Origin: a virus
Strand: one strand, 5' to 3'
DNA: 32,901 nt
Virus record (IMG/VR): IMGVR_UViG_3300032753_000112
Span: 1-32,901 of that record
Shown: positions 14,649 to 22,524 of the stretch, in pieces
Numbering within the stretch: the stretch's first letter is position 1
Layout: the number at the start of each line of letters is the position of its first letter
Made by a program: the position numbers and the translations under genes
The notes under the pieces: model-generated
What the model saw: the letters and a program-made list of their open reading frames with translations, nothing else
Databases searched by the model: none
Told to the model about the DNA's origin: nothing

Positions 14649-16541
14649 TTAGTTAAGGTATTGAGCAGCGTCATTTACAACGATAGTCATAAATTGCTTT
14701 TGTGGATACCAACCCACTTCTGCTACTGCGTAACGGCTTCTTAAAAGCATTCTTGGAGCAAATGTTGCTTCAGAGATGATGCTGATTGATTGTGCCATTA
14801 AGTAAGGTACAAATATGATACCTGGTTGGTCTGGGTTATTCTTTCTACCAATAACAATTCTGTTATCGTTATACTTCATATATGGGTCAACATATATTTG
14901 AATATCACCAATTTGTCCTACTGGGTAAAGTTGTCCAGAGCTATTCATTTTAGATTTAAGAGGGTTAATTGTGTAACCAGCTATATCCATTAAAGAAGCT
15001 GCAAGAGCACCATTTGTTACTGCGAATTGTGCAGGGCCTACACGACCTTCTGTTGCGATGTAGTTAGAAGCATGAACCATTTTAGTGATTAATTTTCTTT
15101 GTACAGCGTGTGTAGTTTCACCACCTGGACCAGAACCAACATAAGCTGTATCTAAGTCGAAGATAGTTTGTGAAGCAATATTTGCTAAAGTACCACCATA
15201 AGCAGGAGCAGAAGCTCTGTTAAGCGCACCCATTTCAAATATTTTAGAAACGATTTGTTTAGAAATTGTTTGAGATAATTCATTAACAAGGATTGATTCC
15301 ATCTTTTGTACGATGTCCATACCTGTGTTAGCTTTAATATCTTCGATTTCTGTTCTTCTTAAAGCAGAAGAAACTTCGATTGTACCAACAGCGATTGATT
15401 TTGAAGAAATCTTTGGACCAATTTGACCTGCATAAGTGTTTTCTTCTGATGCACGATCCATTGGATATCTACCGCCGCCAATGAAGTTAGAAACATAACC
15501 TGGAATGTGATCTTCTAAAGCAGAAACTAAAGAAACACCAAAGTTACCTTGTTGTAAGAATACACCAAATAATGCGAAAATTTGTGATACCATTGATGTA
15601 GTCGCGTTAAATGTATTTCTTGTAGTATCATAGCCCCATAATGTAGTTGCACCAGTTGTGGTGTTAACACCATTATAACCATTTCCGTTAGCAGCACCCG
15701 AATAATTCACATATGGATAACCATTTGTTTGTGCAGTGTTTGCTTGCTTATAAGCTCTAAACATTGGGAAACCGTCAATTCTTGAGAAACCTAAAAATTC
15801 CACAACGCCAGCCATATTTGATCCTGTTGTTAATAAATCAGAACCATTGGTTGTGTAAGTTGCTACTGATTTACCAGAATTTGCTGATATACCAGTGTTA
15901 ATAGTATTTTGGAAAGGTGTACCACCATTAATTGAGTTAGAAGCTGTTGCTACTGTTGCAGAAGTACCTATTGAAGTAAACACTCTAATATTAGCACCAG
16001 TGATAGTAGTTAAACCACCAACAGAAGTAATAACTGAATAAGTAGCTAATACTGCGTTGATAACAGAAGTTAATGTAGAAGCAGTTGTACCAGAATAAGT
16101 AGTATCAATTTTGAAAACTTGTGGTCTTTCATCTGAGTTACCTACGTTTGTGTCATCATATTGAAAATCAATATAAAGTAAGTCCATTTTAGGACCTGGA
16201 GTTGGCTTTACAGCTACTAAATCTAAACCTATTGTCTGAGCAGCTATTTTCATAGATACTGGTAATAAATTTTGACCTAAGTCACCAGAACCATTTGTGC
16301 CACCATTTGATGACCAGTTAGTTCCGATTGTTGTACCTGGCAAAGTAGATACTTGCGGAGCAGTAATACCACCTAAACCTGATACGTTAGATACGTTAGC
16401 ATATGCATTTTCATTGATTGCATGATACTCTGCGTATTCTGACATCCACTGAAGTCTGTCAGCATCTTGAATACCCATGTTTTCCAATACTGGAGCCCAT
16501 TTATTCAACGCCTTTTTTTCATCTATACGAATGTGATTCAT
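14649..16541 (-). CDS. 23: Major capsid protein, T4 gp23-like
   Basis: 630 residues, somewhat longer than T4 gp23 (521). The N terminus KKALNKWAPVLENMGIQDAD aligns with T4 gp23 (LLNKWKPLLEGEGLPE). The region LLPVSMKIAAQTIGLDLVAVKPTPGPKMDLLYIDFQY matches the HK97-fold start (MGMVRRAIPNLIAFDICGVQPMNSPTGQVFALRAVY). An I-N-E44/N site is the likely maturation cleavage point, equivalent to L-T-E65 in T4. Between these, residues 45-90 are Gly/Ser/Thr-rich. A long Thr/Ser/Gly insertion (about residues 130-300) may form a surface domain. The C-terminal half (GTIEVSSALRRTEIEDIKANTGMDIVQ region, YVDPYM, GVIFVPYL-like) is typical. It has its own promoter box and terminator, consistent with heavy late expression. 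Confidence 0.95.
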   Translation of the reverse strand: MNHIRIDEKKALNKWAPVLENMGIQDADRLQWMSEYAEYHAINENAYANVSNVSGLGGITAPQVSTLPGTTIGTNWSSNGGTNGSGDLGQNLLPVSMKIAAQTIGLDLVAVKPTPGPKMDLLYIDFQYDDTNVGNSDERPQVFKIDTTYSGTTASTLTSVINAVLATYSVITSVGGLTTITGANIRVFTSIGTSATVATASNSINGGTPFQNTINTGISANSGKSVATYTTNGSDLLTTGSNMAGVVEFLGFSRIDGFPMFRAYKQANTAQTNGYPYVNYSGAANGNGYNGVNTTTGATTLWGYDTTRNTFNATTSMVSQIFALFGVFLQQGNFGVSLVSALEDHIPGYVSNFIGGGRYPMDRASEENTYAGQIGPKISSKSIAVGTIEVSSALRRTEIEDIKANTGMDIVQKMESILVNELSQTISKQIVSKIFEMGALNRASAPAYGGTLANIASQTIFDLDTAYVGSGPGGETTHAVQRKLITKMVHASNYIATEGRVGPAQFAVTNGALAASLMDIAGYTINPLKSKMNSSGQLYPVGQIGDIQIYVDPYMKYNDNRIVIGRKNNPDQPGIIFVPYLMAQSISIISEATFAPRMLLRSRYAVAEVGWYPQKQFMTIVVNDAAQYLN

Positions 16542-16567
16542 AATTTTTTTTTGTTTATTTTTATAAT

Positions 16568-16577
16568 GTATATATAA
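16568..16577 (-). promoter_or_regulatory. Late-promoter candidate of the capsid gene
   Basis: Minus strand TTATATATAC followed by ATTATAAAAATAAAC, 27 nt before the ATG. The protease gene has ATATATATAC-TATAAAAATAAA at nearly the same distance, and the gene at 31431-32711 has TAATATATATAC with TATAAAAAT after it. Confidence 0.5.
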
Positions 16578-16671
16578 CCTTCAAAAATCTCATTTTTTAT
16601 TGTTGGATTTTTTATTGTTTTTCTACATTTATTTTTTATTCACAGTTTTTGTGATAAGATATATATATGCA

Positions 16672-16705
16672 AAATAAGCCGCCCTTTTTGAAAGGCGGCT
16701 TATTT
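16672..16705 (-). terminator. Terminator of the protease-scaffold gene
   Basis: Perfect 12-bp stem AAATAAGCCGCC / GGCGGCTTATTT with a 10-nt loop, GC-rich core, between the protease stop codon and the capsid promoter. Confidence 0.85.
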
Positions 16706-16722
16706 ATTGATATTGTTTAAAA

Positions 16723-18933
16723 TTATTTTAAACTTTTAATTCTTTCTAAGATTGATTGTACATCTTTATCAGAAAGTTTGTCCTCTTGAATTAAAGAATC
16801 ATGGTTTACTAAAGTTTTAGCAGATTCATTTTTCTTTAAATTTCTAGTGTACCAGAAATGTTCAACAGATGATTCAGTTGTTAAATCGTAACCTAATTTA
16901 GCTTGAGATAAAATTGATTTCTTTGCAGATTCATTTAATCCTTCCCATAATGGTTTTACGCTATCAGGCATTAATCTAACTATTCTTTCTTCCATTGTTT
17001 CGCTCTTAACAGCTAAAGCTTCTTGAACTAATTTTAATACATCAGCATTATTGAAGTAAGATTTACCATTAATATGTATTTTTACTAATTCTTGTTCTTC
17101 GTTAGTTAATGAATAATAACTATCTACTTGAGCCTTATTTAAGAATTTTAAGAAGTGTAAATCATTAGTTTCAACAATTTTACGCTTTTTAGCCTCAGCT
17201 ATCAAATTATCTATTTGTAAAGATAATTGAGAATCTGATTCAACTGTAAAAGATGTTGCACTTGGTGTTTCTGTTGTCATAACATTAGTCACATCAATTG
17301 TTGGCGCAACTTCTGGTAATTCAGTTGTTACTTCAGTAGTAACATCAGCAGGCATTTCAATTGGAGCTTCTTCTGTTGGAAGTTCAGTAGTTGTTTCAAC
17401 TGTAATTGGTTCTTCAACAACTTCTTCTGTTTGTTCAGATGTTTCATCAGCAATTGGTTCTTCTTCAATAATCTCTTCGACTTCGTCAATAACTGGTTCT
17501 TTAGTTTCAACTTCGTTTTCAAATCCCCATTCTTCTAATGTAGGAATAACATTTGAAGATGCATCTTCGTTAACTTTGTTACCATTTAATTTTTCTGCAA
17601 TTAATCCAGAATATGAAATAGCTTTATCTAAATTTTCAGCGATATATTCACCATAAGCAATATTATCATCTAAATGTTCAGCAATGTATTCAGAGTAAGC
17701 AATGTTACCTTCAACATGTTCAGCTAAATATTCAGAATAAGCAATAGCATTGTCAACATTTTCAGCAATATATTCACCATAAGCAATAGTTTTATCTAAG
17801 TTTTCAGCAATATATTCGCCATAAGCAATAGCTTTATCTAAATTTTCAGCGATATATTCACCATAGGCGATAGATTTATCCAAGTTTTCTGCTAAATATT
17901 CTTGATAACCAATAGATTTATCTAAATTTTCAGCAATATATTCTGTATATCCAATAGTTTTATCTAAGTTTTCAGCAATATGTTCAACATAAACAATATT
18001 TTTATCTACGTTTTCAGCGATATATTCTGTATAACCAATAGCTTTTTCAAGATTTTCTGCTAAATAATCGTTATGTTTGATTAATTTTTCAGAAGTTTCT
18101 CTTAAACTTTTATTTTCATTTACTACTACTTGTACAGTTTCAGCTAAATAATCTAAGTATTTAACCATTTGTGAATTAGTGTTATTTAACACTTCGTAGT
18201 ATTCAAGAAGTTTTTCCAACTTCTTAGGATCCATATTGCCCTTTTTAACTGATTCATCAATAGACTTTCTAGTGTTGTCTATTTCTTTAATTAAATAGTT
18301 AGAGTAACTAGATAATTGTTCTTTTGTAACATAATCATTGTTGTTCATGTTGAATATATCATTAATTTTTGACTCGTCATTCATTTCGTAGATTCTGAAA
18401 TTGGAGTTATTTGAATAATTTAAAGATTCATTTATAGAGCTCATTCTTGCAGAACCAAAACCTGGATCAGCAACTATGTCATAAGTGAATAATTTTTTAA
18501 GAGTTACAGTACCGTCATTCTCGGTAACTCCTGCTGCTCTAGAAGAAACGAAAATAGGGCATTGATCTTCAACTAATGCTCTTGCTTCTTTCCCCCAAAA
18601 TGTTGATAATAATTGAATTTTACCTTCTATTCTATTATGATCTTTATTAAAAACAGCTTCTTTCACAATATGTGAAGCTCTTGATAATGAAGTATCAAAT
18701 ACATCTGGATGATCAAATTCACCATAAACACCCATAGTAGTTATTCTTTGGTTAAGTTCTTCTAAACATGGTAAAAATTTATTAGCTGTATAAATTCTCT
18801 CATTACGATTTTTAATATCGAACTCAGTGAAAGTACCACCTAACAAATATGTTTTTTTACCACCAGAATTAAAAACCTCTTCGTTTAAACTTAATGGATT
18901 ATTATTATTTTCAATAATCATTACTGGTTTCAT
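16723..18933 (-). CDS. 21: Prohead protease fused to a scaffold-like repeat domain (gp21-like)
   Basis: 736 residues. Residues 25-165 are a T4 gp21-type serine protease: GGTFTEFDIKNRNERIYTAN, YGEFDHPD (catalytic His75), LSRASHIV, CPIFVSSRAAG (Ser130/131) and FTYDIVADPGFG. T4 gp21 has only about 210 residues. Here a helical region (200-286) follows, then 12 copies of a 14-residue repeat of the type YGEYIAENLDKAIA (287-452), which equals two heptads and should form a long coiled coil. Next come an acidic Glu/Pro/Thr linker (about 455-565) and a folded C-terminal domain (about 570-736). No separate gp22-like scaffold gene is visible, so the fusion probably acts as scaffold and maturation protease. 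An N-terminal S-L-N-E site may be self-cleaved. Confidence 0.92.
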   Translation of the reverse strand: MKPVMIIENNNNPLSLNEEVFNSGGKKTYLLGGTFTEFDIKNRNERIYTANKFLPCLEELNQRITTMGVYGEFDHPDVFDTSLSRASHIVKEAVFNKDHNRIEGKIQLLSTFWGKEARALVEDQCPIFVSSRAAGVTENDGTVTLKKLFTYDIVADPGFGSARMSSINESLNYSNNSNFRIYEMNDESKINDIFNMNNNDYVTKEQLSSYSNYLIKEIDNTRKSIDESVKKGNMDPKKLEKLLEYYEVLNNTNSQMVKYLDYLAETVQVVVNENKSLRETSEKLIKHNDYLAENLEKAIGYTEYIAENVDKNIVYVEHIAENLDKTIGYTEYIAENLDKSIGYQEYLAENLDKSIAYGEYIAENLDKAIAYGEYIAENLDKTIAYGEYIAENVDNAIAYSEYLAEHVEGNIAYSEYIAEHLDDNIAYGEYIAENLDKAISYSGLIAEKLNGNKVNEDASSNVIPTLEEWGFENEVETKEPVIDEVEEIIEEEPIADETSEQTEEVVEEPITVETTTELPTEEAPIEMPADVTTEVTTELPEVAPTIDVTNVMTTETPSATSFTVESDSQLSLQIDNLIAEAKKRKIVETNDLHFLKFLNKAQVDSYYSLTNEEQELVKIHINGKSYFNNADVLKLVQEALAVKSETMEERIVRLMPDSVKPLWEGLNESAKKSILSQAKLGYDLTTESSVEHFWYTRNLKKNESAKTLVNHDSLIQEDKLSDKDVQSILERIKSLK
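17578..18075 (-). repeat. Tandem 42-bp coding repeats in the scaffold domain
   Basis: Twelve head-to-tail units of 14 codons, consensus Y-x-E-Y-I-A-E-N-L-D-K-x-I-A. The central units differ by only one or two residues; the outer ones (HNDYLAENLEKAIG first, YSGLIAEKLNG last) are more diverged, as expected if the array grows and shrinks in the middle. Confidence 0.92.
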
Positions 18934-18954
18934 TTGTTATAATTTATTTTTATA

Positions 18955-18964
18955 GTATATATAT
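18955..18964 (-). promoter_or_regulatory. Late-promoter candidate of the protease gene
   Basis: Minus strand ATATATATAC followed by TATAAAAATAAATT, 22 nt before the ATG at 18933; the same layout as upstream of the capsid gene. Confidence 0.5.
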
Positions 18965-18990
18965 CACTTGTTTTATATCTATTTTAAAAA

Positions 18991-19030
18991 CGACGGACTT
19001 TTTATTGTTTCGACGGACTTTTTATTGTTA
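18991..19030. repeat. Two tandem 20-bp direct repeats in a divergent intergenic region
   Basis: CGACGGACTTTTTATTGTTT is followed directly by a second copy that differs only in the last base. The repeats sit between the divergent starts at 18933 and 19067 and contain the only GC-rich octamer (CGACGGAC) in that gap. They may be an operator or the remnant of an insertion. Confidence 0.85.
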
Positions 19031-19066
19031 TTTTAAACTTTTAGTAATATCAAGACTATAGAAAAT

Positions 19067-19411
19067 ATGTATAAAATAAAAATATTCCCAGCAATAAAAG
19101 AGAAACATTTATCTACTTTTATAGATAGAACTAAAGAACACAAATTAATAGGGTGTCCAGTAGAAATACATAATAATAGTTATTATACATTAAATAATAT
19201 ATCACATAAAATAAACGATATTATAATCTTAGATAATGATATGTGGGCACTTATTGAGTTTACTGATACAAAAATAGGAAATCATATGCGTTCTATAATA
19301 AATGGAATCGGAGAAGATAGCTGCTACTTAAAAGAATTTTTTGTTAGTGAAACTAATTTAGGTTTGAATATTTACCCAATTAATGATAAAAGAAGAGGTG
19401 TTGTATTATAA
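19067..19411 (+). CDS. Hypothetical protein inserted in the head module
   Basis: 114 residues, not recognised. It is a mixed alpha/beta protein starting MYKIKIFPAIKEKHLSTFID with a YYTLNNISHKINDIIILDND segment and the basic ending NDKRRGVVL. It is on the plus strand between the portal and protease genes, against the direction of the head genes, as moron or homing genes often are. A TATAGAAAAT box is near its start; the tandem 20-bp repeats lie upstream. Confidence 0.6.
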   Translation: MYKIKIFPAIKEKHLSTFIDRTKEHKLIGCPVEIHNNSYYTLNNISHKINDIIILDNDMWALIEFTDTKIGNHMRSIINGIGEDSCYLKEFFVSETNLGLNIYPINDKRRGVVL

Positions 19412-19436
19412 TATATAAATAAAATTAAGTAAAAAT

Positions 19437-19823
19437 ATGATACTAACTAAAGAAGTTAAAGTAAAGATAAATGAATCTAACTATGAACATTATGAAGAAT
19501 GTGGCTATAATGTTAGTATAGGAGAAACTATAGTTATACCACCTGGTCTTTTATCTACAGGTAGTCATTATAAAATTTTGTGCAAATGTGATTTTTGTGG
19601 CAAAGAAAAAGAAGTTATGTATAAAAATTATATAAAATATGACAATGTTTGGGGGGAATATAATTGTAGAAAATGCTCAGAACACAAAAGAAGAAAATCA
19701 CTAAATGATAGTTATGGAGTAGATTATCCTATACAAAATAAAGATATAAAAGATAAAATACAAAATACATTAATAGAAAAATACGGTATAGATAACCCTA
19801 AAAAGAAAAAGAAGGAAGATTAA
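19437..19823 (+). CDS. Zinc-finger protein related to homing endonuclease accessory domains
   Basis: 128 residues. Residues 5-65 contain CKCDFCGKEKEVMYKNY and YNCRKCSEHKRR, a CxxC...CxxC zinc finger. Next come two copies of a K...YGVDYPIQNKDIKDKI / KYGIDNPKK motif, of the kind that binds DNA in phage homing endonucleases. No nuclease domain follows: the frame stops at the KKKKKED end, inside a perfect 54-bp palindrome. It may be the N-terminal remnant of a larger homing endonuclease. A TAATATATAAA box lies 18 nt upstream. Confidence 0.7.
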   Translation: MILTKEVKVKINESNYEHYEECGYNVSIGETIVIPPGLLSTGSHYKILCKCDFCGKEKEVMYKNYIKYDNVWGEYNCRKCSEHKRRKSLNDSYGVDYPIQNKDIKDKIQNTLIEKYGIDNPKKKKKED

Positions 19824-19848
19824 TCTTCCTTCTTTTTCTTTTTAGGGT
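19795..19848. terminator. 54-bp perfect palindrome between convergent genes
   Basis: Arms of 27 bp with no mismatch and no unpaired centre, from ACCCTAAAAAG on the left to CTTTTTAGGGT on the right. The left arm encodes the last residues of the plus-strand gene and its stop codon is at the centre; the right arm ends three bases before the portal stop codon. It probably terminates transcription from both sides. Confidence 0.8.
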
Positions 19849-19851
19849 AAT

Positions 19852-21612
19852 TTAAAATTCAAATTCTGGTGTTCCGCCTTGTGCACCACCTTGTGCGGGT
19901 GGTGTTTGTGCGCCTGCTTGACCACCTTGTGCGGGTGGTGTTTGTGCGCCTGCTTGACCACCTTGTGCTGGTGCGCCGCCCTGTGCCGGTGCGCCGCCCT
20001 GAGCACCAAATTCAAATTCACTACCACCGCCACCACCAGCAGGTGCAGCAGGAGTAGCACCTCCGGCAGCACCTGAAGCGCCAGGAACAGCAGCTGTTTT
20101 GGATTTTATCCAATAGGCATTATTTTCTTCAATTTCTTGTTGAGATAATTTTAATATATTATTAACTATAAAATCAACATGGAAATATGGTGTACCATCT
20201 GCTTTTTGTAGAGATAAAATTGAAGTTGCTGCTTCTATCTTTTTAGTATATGTTTTAATTCTTTTCCATTCTTCAATAGTTTGATTAGAGCTAAACATTA
20301 TATCTATTTGGTTTAAAAATACATCACTATCTTTTAATTCAGGAAATTCCATACACATTTGTAATTTTAAAGGTTTAATAATAACTTCTTTAAAATTAGC
20401 TCTAATTCTGCCAACAAAATTAGCAAATTGTTGTTCTTCCTGACTCACATCAGCAGATTCCATAGTAAATATACTACCACCACCTCCATCAAATTCAAAT
20501 CTTGGAAATGGTATTTTAGAAGCCGTTTTTAATGCATTTGCAAAATATTTTAAAACACCTTCTTCATTTAAGTCATTACCAGTTGGAGAAACTAATTCCA
20601 TTGCTGGAGTGCCTTGATCTCCATCTGGGAACCATAATTGTTTATTATAAGGCAAATGTTTACTACCATTTATGGTTAATGTGCCCAATGAATCGTCCCA
20701 CTCAACATGTTCTGAATAATTTGCTATTAATTGTCCAATTTGCTCTTCAGCTTTCTGTCGTGATAAACTTTTAGTTGGAATGGTAAATTTTTGATAAACA
20801 GTAGCATTAATGATATTAAACATTATTCTTGTTTGCTCCATTATTTTTAACTGATTATATGGTTTAATTAAACCTTCTATGTAAGATGTTTCTGAAAAAT
20901 CATTTTGTGTTGTGTATGATATAAATATTAATTGAGAATCTAAAAATATTCTTCTTAATTGTGGATCTTCTGGATATTGTATCCATAAATTTCCTATTGT
21001 AGGCTCATATGACGGCACTAAAGTATCTGGTCTTAATCTATTAAAGTGAATTATATTTTGCTTTTTATCATCCCATACTATTTCTAATGCAATAAACCCG
21101 TCTATTAGAAAATCTTTCATCATATTCCACGCTGTGATGCCATCAGAAAACCCAAATTTATTATAAATTTTTTCAAAAAATTCTTGATATTTATCTCTTA
21201 TATCCGAAGAAAAACTATTTGATAATGGTTTTGGACTACAAAAATCTTGTCCATTAAATATAATGGCTTCGTCCGCCACAATTGCTATATAATCTCTTAT
21301 AGAATCTTTAATAGAATATTCTCTTAATATTCTTCTTTTATCTGCATATGATTTATCTAAATAAGGAATTGCTTTTCTATTTAATACTTGCGCTACAGCT
21401 CTTTGGCTGAAATAAGCGTACATGTCATTATTTTTCTGTGATAAAGGATCTTCATTCATACCTATACCCACAGTGTTTCTGATAATCATATCATCATATT
21501 TCATACCAAAATTACTTAAATTTCTAAGTAATCTATTAAAAATACCTTTATTTTCAGTTGCCGCTGAGGCTATATTCATTTGACCCTGGTTTGTTGGATT
21601 ATAACTCGCCAT
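19852..21612 (-). CDS. 20: Portal protein, T4 gp20-like
   Basis: 586 residues (T4 gp20: 524). The region DMYAYFSQRAVAQVLNRKAI, KDSIRDYIAIVADEAII, WNMMKDFLIDGFIALEIVWD, HFNRLRPDTLVPSYEP and LWIQYPEDP follows the gp20 clip and wing pattern. Then come LIFISYTTQND, EQTRIMFNIINATVYQKFTIPT and an EWDDSLGTLTINGSKHLPYNKQLWFPDGDQGTPAMELVSP stretch split over the stem and crown. The last 75 residues are a Gly/Ala/Pro/Gln low-complexity tail framed by EFEF at both ends, absent from T4 gp20. The protein forms the dodecameric DNA entry channel at one head vertex. It has an extended TAATATATATAAT box upstream and ends at a large palindrome. Confidence 0.92.
   Translation of the reverse strand: MASYNPTNQGQMNIASAATENKGIFNRLLRNLSNFGMKYDDMIIRNTVGIGMNEDPLSQKNNDMYAYFSQRAVAQVLNRKAIPYLDKSYADKRRILREYSIKDSIRDYIAIVADEAIIFNGQDFCSPKPLSNSFSSDIRDKYQEFFEKIYNKFGFSDGITAWNMMKDFLIDGFIALEIVWDDKKQNIIHFNRLRPDTLVPSYEPTIGNLWIQYPEDPQLRRIFLDSQLIFISYTTQNDFSETSYIEGLIKPYNQLKIMEQTRIMFNIINATVYQKFTIPTKSLSRQKAEEQIGQLIANYSEHVEWDDSLGTLTINGSKHLPYNKQLWFPDGDQGTPAMELVSPTGNDLNEEGVLKYFANALKTASKIPFPRFEFDGGGGSIFTMESADVSQEEQQFANFVGRIRANFKEVIIKPLKLQMCMEFPELKDSDVFLNQIDIMFSSNQTIEEWKRIKTYTKKIEAATSILSLQKADGTPYFHVDFIVNNILKLSQQEIEENNAYWIKSKTAAVPGASGAAGGATPAAPAGGGGGSEFEFGAQGGAPAQGGAPAQGGQAGAQTPPAQGGQAGAQTPPAQGGAQGGTPEFEF
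19873..20010 (-). repeat. GC-rich tandem repeats encoding the portal C-terminal tail
   Basis: Two near-identical 36-bp units (AQTPPAQGGQAG) plus shorter GGAPAQ units. The GC content here is far above the rest of the window, which makes several spurious open frames on the other strand. Confidence 0.85.
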
Positions 21613-21647
21613 ATTTTAATTATTTTTTTTAATTATTTTTTTTAATT

Positions 21648-21660
21648 ATTATATATATTA
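21648..21660 (-). promoter_or_regulatory. Late-promoter candidate of the portal gene
   Basis: Minus strand TAATATATATAAT, 35 nt before the ATG, followed by three A-rich direct repeats (AATTAAAAAAAATAATT type) in the leader. Confidence 0.45.
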
Positions 21661-21675
21661 CAAATTATTATCTTC

Positions 21676-22524
21676 CTATTTCTTGAAAATACAATCACCT
21701 ACAAAATATTTTTTTCTTTCTTTTATATTTAAGTCATTATATTCATCTGGATTATATAATATAACCGTTTGTGAACCCCAATTAAAATAACCTAATGTGT
21801 CAAATATGTTAACATTATCTCCTTTTTCTTTTAAAAAGTCAAAATCTTGTATTGTTGATTCACCAACTAACATTAAATAAACTGGCTTTTTTGTAGTCTC
21901 AAATTTTAAAATCCATAAACTATTTCTACCAAAAAAATCATCGTTGCCTTCAATTGGAATCATTCGAGTTAATTTACCATTAATAGGACAATGTATTCTA
22001 TGGTAAAAACTAACTAATAATTTCATATTAATATAGTTATAACCTTCTACATCTATATCAAGTTTTTTCAAATCTTGTGTTGCATATCTTCCAGATTCTT
22101 TTTTTAGTCTTAAAATTTGATTATCTGGTCTACCTTCTTTATCAAATTCACCTATAGATTCAATATAACATTCATTAGGAATTATCATTTCACAATCTTT
22201 GATATTTTCCCTAATTTTAGCATCGACTTGTTTGGATAATTTACGACTGAAAAAATCCATAAAAGATATTTTAGGCGCTTTCATATCATATTGAAATAAA
22301 GAAGAATTAAAATGATAATTTTGATTAAATCCATATTTAGGATTATTCATAAAATCTTCATCATCTGCTGAGAAATGATCAATAATTTTATCTAAAACTT
22401 TAGAATTAATTAACTTATACCTGAAAGATTTTAATTTATTTAAAATCTTTCTTTCATTATCACCTTGTTTTATTAATTTTTCTATATCTTTAAGATTCTT
22501 ATGATCTTCGTAACTTAATATCAT
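21676..22524 (-). CDS. psd: Phosphatidylserine decarboxylase homologue
   Basis: 282 residues, close to bacterial Psd (about 320). Segments line up with E. coli Psd in order: SFMDFFSRKL (FNEFFVRPL), IIPNECYIESIG (VMPADGVISQLG), VSFYHRIHCPINGKLTRMIP (YLSPRDYHRVHMPCNGIL), FFGRNSLWILKFET (LFARNERVICLFDT), VYLMLVGESTIQ (AQILVGATIVG) and GYFNWGSQTVILY (GRFKLGSTVINLF). Gly250-Ser251 is the expected self-cleavage site that makes the pyruvoyl group; His178 is the triad His. The triad Asp (SPADG) appears as Glu118. Known members convert phosphatidylserine to phosphatidylethanolamine. No clear membrane helix is seen. The ATG overlaps the stop of the DUF3326 gene (TAATG), and the portal gene follows. Confidence 0.85.
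   Translation of the reverse strand: MILSYEDHKNLKDIEKLIKQGDNERKILNKLKSFRYKLINSKVLDKIIDHFSADDEDFMNNPKYGFNQNYHFNSSLFQYDMKAPKISFMDFFSRKLSKQVDAKIRENIKDCEMIIPNECYIESIGEFDKEGRPDNQILRLKKESGRYATQDLKKLDIDVEGYNYINMKLLVSFYHRIHCPINGKLTRMIPIEGNDDFFGRNSLWILKFETTKKPVYLMLVGESTIQDFDFLKEKGDNVNIFDTLGYFNWGSQTVILYNPDEYNDLNIKERKKYFVGDCIFKK

Noticed and set aside
17328-17522. Lys/Leu-rich open frame inside the protease gene
   Set aside because: Out-of-frame product of the Glu/Pro/Thr linker codons.
17578-18075. CRISPR-like regular 42-bp spacing
   Set aside because: The units are in-frame coding repeats without unique spacers.
19842-20076. Several His/Arg- or Cys/Leu-rich open frames on both strands
   Set aside because: Artefacts of the GC-rich tandem repeats that code for the portal tail.
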